Shown one piece after another: positions 28,601 to 40,600 of a stretch of DNA of 64,000 bases (the stretch's first letter is position 1; each line of letters starts with the position of its first letter). A model generated the notes under the pieces. The model was not told the DNA's origin. It did no database searches and saw only the letters and a list, made by a program, of their open reading frames with translations. The stretch is from assembly GCA_013397455.1 (NCBI GenBank), contig VYZB01000191.1, positions 770,724 through 834,723 on the forward strand. The letters are read 5' to 3'. The position numbers and the translations under genes were made by a program. Source of the stretch: Crotophaga sulcirostris (Eukaryota > Chordata > Aves > Cuculiformes > Crotophagidae).

Positions 28601-31600
28601 TCCAATTTCTTGTGAAATGCTGTAGTTTTTTAATTCTTTGTGTGTATGTTTTTTATTGATTGTAGTTAAGAACATGCTAAAACAAATTCTGCTGTGGTTT
28701 GTACCAGTGGAAGTCTGAAGTTACTGACTTAAATAACCCTGGAGCTGCTGTGTGGTGGCATTAGTGTCCTGTTTCTATAGGCTCTTCTGAGATCCCAGTG
28801 TGTGACAGACATACTATGTCTACATTAGCCTTACGAGAGAATGAATCAGTGCCAGGGAGTGTTCCCAGACACTTGAATCTGAGTCTTCTATGCTTCTAAA
28901 TTGTCAGAATGGTCTCTGGCACTGTTTGGGAATGTTCCTTTCTCCAGAGATTTAGTGTACTGTTTTTGGAATAGGCCTATTTTAAGACCCTTGCACTGAT
29001 CTCACTAAACTTCAGGTTCCTCCTTCCCTTTCCCTCCATCAAAATGGAAAAGTTAAGCATGGAAAAATTGAGAATATCTGCAGTGTGAGCTCTAAACATG
29101 TCCTATTTCTTAAAGCAATGAGGTGAATACTGCTTCTGATATGTTATCACTGATCTTGATGTGACATTTTGACATTCATTTCAGATTTAAGCACTTAAAA
29201 ACAAAAGTTTTCTGTTCCATGGCTAAATAGTGATTTTTCCCCCTCAGCTATCATCTTTCCTATTGCAAACTCAGTCTGTTGAATAATAATATTATGCTTT
29301 AGGAAATGAACAATGGTAAGCATTTTCAGAAGTACATGCAGGAGGTACTAAGGTTACAGCAGTCCATCTGAACAGAATTGAGTTTTGTTGGTTTTTAAAA
29401 TTACCAGTAGCCCGCATTTTTAATTCAGTTGAGAAGGATTTGATCTAGGCAACCTTGAAATTTGAGGTACCTTTTTTTAAGGATGTTAAACTTTAACAGT
29501 TAGCATAATGTGGAAATACTTTGATCTGTCTTGTAGCTAAATGAATCTGTGGATGAATATAATGTAGTTTACATCCTGTTACTCTTATTTGTTGATCCTT
29601 TTTTTTCTCTTATAGACTCCAGAAGCGTCCAAAATACCTACTTTTAGAAAATGTTAAAGGGTTTGAATCCTCTTCGGCGAGGTAAAGTCTAATTGATGCA
29701 GGTTTTAGTTTTTAATAAAGGTCATTTTCTTTAGAAGGAAAAAGTAGGATTTTTATTTCCTAGAATTAAAGTTAAAAAAATAGTGAGATGGGACAGCTAG
29801 CAGCTGTGGGTTAAAAATACTGTTCTAATTTAGGAATGAAAATCTTGAATTGCAAAAGGAACTTGTTAAGTAATTATTTATTTGTTAAGCAGATAAAATA
29901 TGTTATATATAACAAGTTGACTCCATTGATTTTATTTGATCATCCTGTGTCTTCTAGAAAGGATCAAAATTAATTTTCAAAGGAAAAAAACCCAATAGGT
30001 ATAGCACAGGAGCTCATGGTATCTTGTGTTATGAACCCAGTACACTGTAGAGGATTTCTTCAGTACTTTTGTTGATAGTAGCTTGTCACTGGTTCGGGGT
30101 TGCCATCAGACGGTCCACAGACTATGAAGACTGCATATAATCTTAGTCTGAAATGTACAAAAGGGAAGTTGTCAATCAGGTTATGTAATGACAGCAGGAG
30201 CATTCTCCTCTCTTGTGGGCAAAGCAGGAGACAGGACATTGTCGTCTTATTTCTTATTTCTTGCTGGAATAGAGTAGGATCTTTCCATAGCATTCCTTAA
30301 AGCACCAAGAGAGCAGCCACCCTGCGTATTGGGCCCCTTAATGAGTATGGGAGGCAGCTGGGAGACGTGCTCGGTGTTCTCACAGCGGTTTGCTGTGAAC
30401 ACTTGAAAGCTTTGTTGGAGTCGCAGGCTGCTGGTGCAGACCCTGTGATTCCCTAGGCTGTGCCTTGCAGGCCAGTGTTTGGAACAAGTTGTAGTTCAGA
30501 AAGCACCCTGCTTTCTCTTGTGACATTTGGGATGCAGTGTCACATATAGTACCAGGTACAGGTCACAGCTCATGTTTTTTGTATAGTTCCAGCCTAGTGC
30601 AGTCTGCAAGGAACAGAAAAGACAAGTCTTTTAAAGATTTTAATTTCCATGTTTTTCCATTATTTATAAAGTGCCGTCCTACCTTACTGTTATTATCAAT
30701 GGCTCTCTGTTATTATCAAAAATTGACTGACCAATTTTTGTCATCCCTTCTGTTAGCCCTTTTGTTAGGCTTAGCTGATGCCATGTATGTGAACAGAGGG
30801 AAGCAGTGAGCTATTTTTAGTGGATTTAATCTCCTGTTTTATGGTTCACAATAAAGATAATGTCTTACCCTCTGATTATTTTCCTTGTTGACACACCATA
30901 AGAGCTCTCTTAGAGATGGGATATTTTTTGAAGGGATGTTTGCCCCGAAGTAGGTGTGAGATACCTCTAAATGTGTAATAGCCATTTTTGGCTACAGTAA
31001 CCCTGAACTTGCTATGTTGCCTCCTCAGGTTCAGAAATGGATGACTTCATATCTGTCATCCTCTGTCCACTTCTTTCACTGAATGTGCTGAATGTCTTTG
31101 TACCTAAGGTGTTGCATTGGATATAGTTTTATTTAGGATAAAAAGAGGCCTAAAGGTTTTATGAAGGGAGTAATTGTTTTGTGGTTCTTTTCACTGCCAG
31201 AAATGAACTGTTGCGAACACTAGAAACATGCGGATTTAAATATCAAGAATTTCTCTTGTCTCCAACCTGTGTGAGTACTAAAATTGCTCTAATATTATTT
31301 AACTGTTCCAACTGCACTGAGCCCCAAAACAGCTGAAAATCATCTATTGTATCAGAGAAGAGAGTCATTGCCCAGAGCTGAAGATACTTTTCTGAATGAG
31401 AAAGCCATCTGGCATGACTTCTGATTTCTCATCCGTATACTGGCATAATCATACTGCTGTTATTGTTCAGATCCTAGTCCCATATTGCTTTGCTACCACT
31501 TGATATTTTTCAAGAAGGCATGAATTTACACTGTGACCAGGAAGATCGTTTTCCCTGCCGGAGCCTCATTGCTTCAGAAGTGCTGATGCTTGTGGATTTC

Positions 31601-34600
31601 CCAGCACAGAAAATGTGACTGTGTCATTTGTTGGAGGAGGGGCTTTGTTTGCATGTTTCCCTGGCAACTGAAAAAAAAGACTTGAGAGAGATTGTGCAAG
31701 ACTGAATGGAATCAGTGAAGTACTGTCTATCTCTCAGAGAAATTGATAGAGGCTAACTTGAAAAACAGTTGTGGTACATCTGTGGCATTGTTAGATGTCT
31801 AATAAATCCTTGTTGAAAAAGGCAAAGAGACACCTTTTTGCTTTTTTATAGAAAACAGTACTTGTCCCAAGAAATCATGATGTATGTAGTTTTTCTTACC
31901 TTACATAAAAGTTTGTTTACATATCTCTTTATTTACAGAGAAAGTCAAAACGATAAGGTACAAAGAATACTTGTCTACTTGTTTCTTTGGAAATACCTAG
32001 GTATGGAAGTTACAAGTGTTTAGATATTATCAATTGATACTGATATCTCTGAAGTCACAAAACATATTACTGTGTCATAATTCTATTGCTGTATATAATG
32101 GTAAATAACTTGTATGGCTATAAGCTATAGACTACTTTTTCTCTCTTTATCACATCTACTAAAGGGTTGTGTATTTTGCTTACAGCTTGGCATTCCCAAT
32201 TCTAGGCTGCGATATTTTCTGATTGCAAAGCTTCATCAAGAACCATTTTCCTTTCAAGCCCCTGGTCAGGTGAGTCTGTTGGTGTTACCTGAATTTGCTT
32301 TGTTTCATGAACAGAGGATTGAATTTTCATTTTAGCATTTTGTGTTGTTGAGGGGAAAGAGGGGTAAGTGATATTGACAGATTTCAGCCTGGATGCTGAG
32401 TTTTCTAAGGACCGAAATGCCACGGTAGCTTAGGTAGCTTTTGTGGGACAGTGGCTAATAGTGCTACCTTTTCACACCTTTGGAAAGGCAATTATTTGTG
32501 ATTGTTCCTGACATTGTTGCTAGTAGGTCAGCAAATATTGATGCTAATTTTTTTTTAAATCTTCATGAAAATAACATCTAATCATTGCTTGCTTTATTCT
32601 GAGCTGCTCTGAGGAAATTCTTACTCACTGCAGAGTTGTCTGACAAGTTGTTTATCAAATGCAATTCTTTGATTTTTTTCTCACAATTTTTTCTTAGATT
32701 TTGACAAGATTCCCAGATCAGGGTCTAGAAGACAAAGACAAAGTCACTGATGAAGTGGGTGAAGCTAGTTTTTCCTTGTCTTCTGAAGAGAATAATCTGG
32801 ATCCAAACATTGGTTGTCATTGCAGCAGCAAGAAGAATTTATCAAAAGGGGCCTTTCTTTTTAAGCTTGAAACAGTAGAAGAAATGGAAAGGAAGCATGG
32901 TCAGGACAATAATTCCTCAATTCAAATGCTAAAAGATTTCTTGGAAGAGGAAAATGAAGAAATGATTCAGTATTTCTTACCACCAAAGTCCTTATTGCGC
33001 TATGCTTTCTTGTTAGACATTGTTAAGCCCACCTGCCGGCGATCCACATGCTTTACAAAAGGGTAAGTTTAAGTTGCAAAGAATATTTCTTGCTGAATCA
33101 TGTCCTGAAAGTTTAAGTGTGTTTTCACTTGTGTACTGTAGAAACCAGGAGAGCTGTTTCATCAAAAAAAATGAGGCCTCTGAAAAAAAATATCCTTATA
33201 TAGTGTGCTTTCTGGTCCAGTGAAATGCCAGTCTGCCTGGCAGAACATCATGTGCCCACTCCAAAAACGCATTTGCAAAAGACAGTGCCATTTGTTGTTG
33301 ACCTTCACAGAAGCTTAATTACCCCTGCGGAAATATGGTTCCAGTAGACTGGTATAGTACCGATTCATTAATGAATTTCTTTATATTGCTCAATGAAGTT
33401 ACAAAGTGTCATGCATGACAGATCCATTCCTCATTAAAACTGTCTCCACTGTATATTTTATTGATCTCTTGGATTTTTCAGCTGTGTAGGTCAGAATAGC
33501 TGTGGATTTGCCATATGTCATAAAACCAATTAGACTGCTGCATTGCAAGTCATATTTGATGGAGCAGAACATCAGTGCTTTTCTGTCTAGTAGTTTTCTG
33601 ATTTGTATCTTGCAATTTTAAGTTTGACTGCTGAAGTTTGGTGGGTGTTCTGAAATCCCGCAGACAACTGGTCAGAAGCTTTTCCACTGAATGCATTTGT
33701 ATTGGAAAATGCCATTTGGAGCCTGGAAGTTTGGGGGAAATATTAATGGCGGTGAATTTTTCAAATGTGAATTTTTCAAAAAGGTATTTCAACAAAGTGG
33801 CTTAGTTGATGAGTTTAAGCTAATTATATATTTTTTTAATTAGTAGAAATTAGACTGCCAAATTGACAGAGTTCCTGCAGATTTTGAGATTTTTAACTTT
33901 TAACAACAAAAAAGCTGAGAAGAGAAAGAATTTCAAAAGTTCAGAACGTATGTAACAGGAAAGCCCTTCCCCAACTCTCATATGCCTTTTCTGCCCTCGA
34001 TTTTTTGAATTTTGAGGGAGTTAGCATCTCATGGGATCTGTTTCTTAACTAGAATAGTCAAATAAAAATCTTAGGCCAGAACGATCTCTTGCATATCTCA
34101 TCTATGCCTTAAGTGTCATCAAAAATAAACTGGCCACTTGTGGTTTCACTAGAATACGTCATGGTAGCTTGTAGCCATGTTTATAAAAATTGCACTGAAG
34201 GAAGCTCCTGAGTAGTTAATAAGTTTTTGTGTATAGTGGTGGGAAATCTGTCACGGAACGTGACTGTTGCCCTTAGAAGCCAGGCCAGATAGTTGTGGTA
34301 ATTGTTGGCTCAAAATGTAGGAATCTGATTTACTATCTTTGTTCCCCTTTTTAAGAGCCTTTGGGAAGGAAAGTTTCCAACTGAGTTCTCAATGTGGTCA
34401 TATCGTTTACGGCCCTACATTAAGAGAAAGTTTATAATTACATTTCAGGCTCATCCAGGTCACTTTCTGAGGCCAAAAATAAGTTGCTGCTGTATGTGTT
34501 CTAGGAGTTCTGTTTTTGTTTCTTGAAAACATCAGATTTGGAAAAGAGGACCCTGAGTGGAAAACAGCAGCATTCCACGTAGCACAGAGAATCCCTCTGA

Positions 34601-37600
34601 TGAGATGCCTGTCTGGTGTCTTTCATACAAGTCATACTGATCATCAACTTTGAGATTGAGAGAAAAATTTCCTTGGTTCTGTTTTGTCTTCAGATATTTC
34701 CAGTTCATGTGATGAGGATAATCTGGGTCTGCTTTCTCCAGTCCATACTAATTCAGGGACCTCAAACACTGATATTTCTTCAGTATTTTTTGCCTTTCTG
34801 CCTTTGTCATTCTGATATGTCTTCTGAAAGACTTTGTTGGAGTATAGGGCAAAATGTAACGGCCTGTGATGTGGGAGAGGTTGAGCCGATCCTGTGTTCC
34901 ATTCTGACCTTGAACTCCAAGACAACTGGAAGGTGATTGCTGAGTTCCTGGGGACTACATACACCATAGTTTCTTTGAAGAGTATGTTTGTGGTGACTGA
35001 GTTGTGAGAGGAAATTGTCCATTTTAAGGGACAGACCAAATGAAAACTTCTGTATATGTAATCATTCTGGACTTAACTTATAAATTCTTGCGATGCTATT
35101 AAGAGGAGAAGCAATTCTTTCTAAAGTAGTGTAATATTAGTTACAGAAACTCTGTGGAAGTTAACATATTATTAGTCATAATACAGGACACAGTATACCC
35201 AGAAATAACATATTATGTGTGTGAAACTGATAGTTTTTTAAAAAAGCTTATAGAAATAAAGGGGAGCAGAGGCAATCTTGAGTCAGATGAAAATCGAAGA
35301 CTTTAATTTCTTAAGCCAACTTCTTTCATTATAACTACTAGTGAAATGTCAGAAAATCAATGCATCATTTTTTTCCTGTGGCAAAAATTCCCATCTTTAA
35401 TTATATTCTGAGTCTAAGGTGGGAATGTTAATTTTTCTGTAGTCAGCAGCTGCAATAATAATTAATAACAACACAGCTAACGTTGGCCATCTGCCCACAT
35501 TTGTGATTAAAAAAAACTTCATCACCCCTGGCCCCAAACCACTTTTACACCAACTGGATTTCTTTTTTTCTGAGGAGTTCTGTACTCTAGTGCCAATTAT
35601 TTAGACTAGAGTATTTTATATAGCATGGATCCTATTAAAAGATTCTTTCCCCCCAATAAACCTCTAAAGCAGCACTTTGAAATTAATCCTCATCTATTTA
35701 TTTTGGCTGAGATATATTCATCTGAAATACAATCAGATGCTATATAAGAAGATTAGGATTCCTCAGTGCTATGTTTTGCATTGTTAAACTTGGTGTTGGG
35801 GATTTTTCAGAGTGCAACTAACTGATTAAAGGTTATTTACAGCACAGTTCGATTCCCTGTGCTTTTAATCTGTATTAGTGTTTAGGGCCTTCTGTTCTGA
35901 TCCTAAGGAAGATTTGCAAGCACTTTATTTTAAAATGGGCGTTGCTGTCACTGATATTGGCAGAACCACTCATGAGCTTTTCAAACTGAGGAACAAATTC
36001 TCAAGGTTGAGCTGTACTGGGTTGTTGTGTCTGTGCTGAAGGGAGGGTATTCCTTTGTTCACTGTGGAATTAGAAAGGCTTGAAACAAAAATAGTTCCAG
36101 TACCTTGCTTTAGAATGGACCCCAAACGGAGCAAAAGGCCGTTAGAGCTGTCTTTATGGATGTGCAGGTGAAGCTAGAGAAGAGTATCTTGTTAATGGTG
36201 GAGGCAGACCACAGAGGTCTAATGTGAGGGATATTCTAAAGTTCTTCCACTGCACAAAAGCCATCTCTTGACTTGACTCAGTCTTTCTGTTCAGGATGTT
36301 AAAACGCTATCATAGTTATACCAGCAGAGCATGTTTCTGAGACAGTAATTGTATGTAAATGATAGCCTGGAAGAGACCACATGTTATATAATCAAGCACA
36401 AAGCATCCAAGAAAGCTATCATATGGTTTTAGAGTGGAAGTTTGCTTACTGCTGGATTTAATTTCTTCTCTCCTTCTTCTCTCCTTCTTCTCTCCTTCTT
36501 CTCTCCTTCTTCTCTCCTTCTTCTCTCCTTCTTCTCTCCTTCTTCTCTCCTTCTTCTCTCTTCTACTGCTTTGCATTGAATAATGACAATCCTCCAGTGG
36601 AAAATGCACAAGCAACCAAAAATTAAACCTGACTGAACCACTTTGTTACTAATGGATTGATAGAGAAGCTGGAGGCTAACACTAATGGTTCTCCTTCGAA
36701 TACAGAAATTTGAACCCTTTTAGGACCATTTGACCTTTAACACCCTTTGCCTTAATGTAAATTTGGTCTGTGCAATGTAGTTGGCCTTTTCTGATGATGC
36801 TATGCTTGAATTCTTTGGCCTTGTATAGTTGCCTGGTTGCCTTATAACAAGGCATTAGTGTGAATAAACCCTTCTGGGTGGACGGCAGACTCCTCCCCAG
36901 AGAGCACATTCAGAGGTTGGCACTCCAGGGGTTAGCATGGTAAATAACAAGGCCTTCTGCTTTATCTGTCCAGGAGGAGATTTGTTAATCAAAACAAAAG
37001 AATGTAAATAACCTCCCTGCATCTTTGCAGTTGTCTGGACTATGAGGTCCAATGAAAATATTAATTTAAGACTGTTATTTTTGTTAAGGTATGGACACTA
37101 TGTAGAAGGAACAGGCTCAGTTCTGCAGACAGCAATAGATGTACAGGTAAGAATGCGTAGTCTAACATATGAGAATGGCTTGTTTTACAGCTTGTTTTTT
37201 CTATTTTCTACTTTCTGATTCTGAATATTATTTTAAAAAATGCTTTTAAAAATACATTTTATGGTAATTGAGTTTCTAATTAATTTACTTTGCATTTCTA
37301 AACAATTTATTTAAATCAGGATTATACGTGTGCTTCTCTTGTGGAGAATATGACTTGCTACTATTTTATTACCTGTAATGTTATAGGGAGGTTTCACAGG
37401 GATATGTGAAAACATTAAAAATTACTAATTCTGTGGATAAACTACAGTGCAGTGTTGTGAATCTTGGGCCATTTTTTGTACTCAGCTGATTCAGTAAATA
37501 CTGTCAAATGTTTAGCATGTTTAAATTTCAAAAGTTTTATTTATCTGGGAAGACATAGTATTTTGAAAAGTTCTACTGTTGATACTAAGTTCACCACAAA

Positions 37601-40600
37601 GTGGTATTTTGGCATTGGGGAAAGGAAAAATAAATGTATTGGTGCATCGTCATTCAAAGATGCTTTTCACAAAGCCTGTTTTGTAGACAAGCACCACCTC
37701 CTGCACTTCTGTACTGTTCACAAATATTATATGGCACTTCTAAGCATAAGAAGAATGCACCTTTGTAACTCAGGATAATCTCAAAGTGAATGTATTAAAA
37801 CAACTACATCCATACAGCTTAATTTGTGTGGATGGTCTGCTATTGAGTTATATTGTCGCTGTCTTGTCACTAATGAATATTTATAGTCCTATGGTTGCCT
37901 CATTAACTACTGCTATAACTTGTAACTGGGGGAAGAAATGGTGAGTGCCCTCGTGGCAACATTGATTTCTTTCTTGCAAGTCCATTTGTTTAGTTATTGG
38001 CTGTGAAAATGCAACACTAATCATACTTCCAAGCAAGACACTCTATTATCTTTGGCACTCTGATAATCAAAGAAATACTCTGTTAAGATGTGAGCGTTAA
38101 ATTTTACCCATTTGGCCTGCATTGATGATATCTGATGTTTTGGATATTATTCATAGCTTGAATCAGTGTTTAAAGGCATTGAGGAGTTACCAGAAGAAGA
38201 GAAGCTTATGAAATTGTCAACACTAAAACTGAGGTACTTTACCCCAAGAGAAATAGCAAATCTTCATGGATTCCCTCCAGAATTTGGTATGTGCTGCGAA
38301 GTACCCATTTCTACATGATTCTTCAAAAATGCCAGTGTCTTTTGTTTGTTTGTTTTTTACTGGGGACTAATCATGCTTTTTATTTTGCATTGTGTATTTT
38401 TTGACCACTCAATTTTTATGATTGATTCTTGCTGTTTGGTTAACTCTGAATTTCTTTGAATTTCCACTGTTTTTTTATATTTTATAAGAGCCAGCTTCTG
38501 TGGTTCTTAGACTAAGAAAAAAATTTTGACACGAGAAATGCTCTATTACTGAATGGCAATTAAGGAATACTTTTGTTTAAAGTTGAAACTATTTGCTCAG
38601 GAGCCAACGTTACTCACAATTCCAGTAAGTAAAAATGTCCTGCCTTTTTTAGAAGGTCTGTTAGTGGTTCTTAGTGTTTGAGCTGCTTGCTTTCTCCCTT
38701 CCATGTGTTTGCAGCCACTGACAGAAAGGGAATTTCAGAAGATACAGAAACTTCTTTGTTCAGAAATAACCAAACTCTTCAGTTAATGATTTTCTAAGTA
38801 ATCTCTGTTTTCTAGAAAAGGCAGTCCTAACCCTTGGTCAGTTACTTCATTTTCTAACTGTTTTTGTGGAAAAAAGGGAGTCAAGGAACAAGGCTCAGCA
38901 ATACCTGTACATTGGACACAGGTCAACCAGAATTCAGCCTGAAATAAATTAATCAGAATTACCCTTTTAAAGAAAGGCAGGCAAGAAAGCATAGCTGTTG
39001 CTGCCTGCTAAGGAGTTTGGCCTGCTGCCACCCCGTCAGATCAATTCTCTGTCTCTAAGCAACATGAGCATCCGTAAAATAAGACAGCACTGACCTTGAG
39101 TAATTTGTTATATTTTTCTTCAACTTCCTCAGTGACTTAGAGTTCTGAGGAGTACTTATAGCTTTTATATATTTATTTCTTTTGCTGTTTTAGTTTTTCT
39201 CATTTATTGGTTAGTTATATTCAAAATCACTACATTCAAAAAACATTATCAAGGTTGCAAAGTCAAATATTAAGAGTTGCCAGCACTGAGCCTCCTTGTT
39301 TATGAGCATTTGCAGGAGTACACTCTGAGTTATACGCTAACATGCAGGATTTCTTTGTGGCCTCTCTTTAATAGATCTTTTTTCTTTTTGCAGACAGCCT
39401 TTTTCTTAGCACAGCTATGTTCCATAGTGGCATAGGGATGGATTGGGCATTTATAGGTTTATCATGCTGTTCAAAATCTCTTTTGACCACAGAATTGCTC
39501 GTTATGTCTTTTTTTTTTTAAATACAGCTTGTGTTTGCCAAATGTTAAATTAGTCTTTGCAACATCACAGAGAGGTGTAGTAGAGTTAATATTGCTTGTA
39601 TTTTTACAGAGGGAGAACCAAGACAATGGAGAAATTTCTATTTGGAAGACTATTAATTTAGAGTCTTCAGTTTGTGAAACCTGACCTGTACTATTTCAGA
39701 GTTCTTGGAATTATACCGTGCTTTCTCTGTTCAGTGCTCATCTTCAGGGACAGGTGTGAGCTTCAATATTCTTGCAAACCAGAGCGAACTCTCAGGACAA
39801 GTCAGGCTTCGGAATTTGAGGGTCCTCCAGATCATCAGCATCTATGAAGTGCTCGTGTAGCAAACTTGTCTTTTGTTGCTTTGGAACTGCAGATAGAGGG
39901 ACAGGGACAGATTCTTCCTCTCAGAGGGCAGTACCCTTTCCCATTAATCATGGGACTTTTTTCAGAGTTCTTGCAGTTCCCCACCTCACTATACTGCTTT
40001 TCCAACTTCCACAGCACATAAAACAAGCCTCTCTCACCCACTGGCTTCCTCTGACATATACTCCTGATTCACAGGCAGAACCCAGTATGCTGAGTCACAA
40101 GTCTGACATTTCTTTCCTTTGTGTTTAATCTAAGATATTTTCCACACTATACTTAAAAAAAAGGATTACTCAGCTTTAGGCTGGTTGAAATCTTTGTTAA
40201 TTTAGGCAGTCTAAGTTTCTCTTGAGGATTTTCAAGTTATGGGGTTGTTTTTGTGCAAGTTGTTACATTTATGGCTACCACAAAGGGTGTTTCCCTGACA
40301 GCATTTCTCCCATGTTAAATTTCAAGTCATTATTGTGAAGTGTGGTATTTTCAGAGAGAAATGTGCTGTAATTTCTCTGCTCCAGTGTTCTGCAGTGAGA
40401 ACAACATTTGAACTGAAGTTTTCAACAACAGAAAGCTTGGAGATGTACTCACTGCATACATGTTGTTGGTCTAAGAAGCTAAAGAATGAGAAGACTATAA
40501 GCTGAAAATGAAGTGAAGAGAATGTTATGAAGCTTTGTAACAGATGCTGTTACTAACTGCAGCTGCAGTATTATCAGAAGAAACAAGACTATATTTTAAA

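Noticed and set aside
32701..33066. A separate gene starting at 32,701
   Set aside because: The codon there is TTG inside TRDMT1 exon 8, which starts at 32,698 after TTCTTAG. The frame continues from exon 7 in phase 0.
35841..35870. AGTTCGATTCCCTG resembling a tRNA B box
   Set aside because: No matching A box, acceptor stem or proper T-arm pairing upstream. It is not a tRNA gene.
36316..36641. Minus-strand proteins rich in Glu, Arg and Lys with an 11-residue period
   Set aside because: They are translations of the 11-bp minisatellite. Because 11 is not a multiple of three, every repeat-spanning minus-strand frame stays open. There is no promoter, splice context or family similarity.
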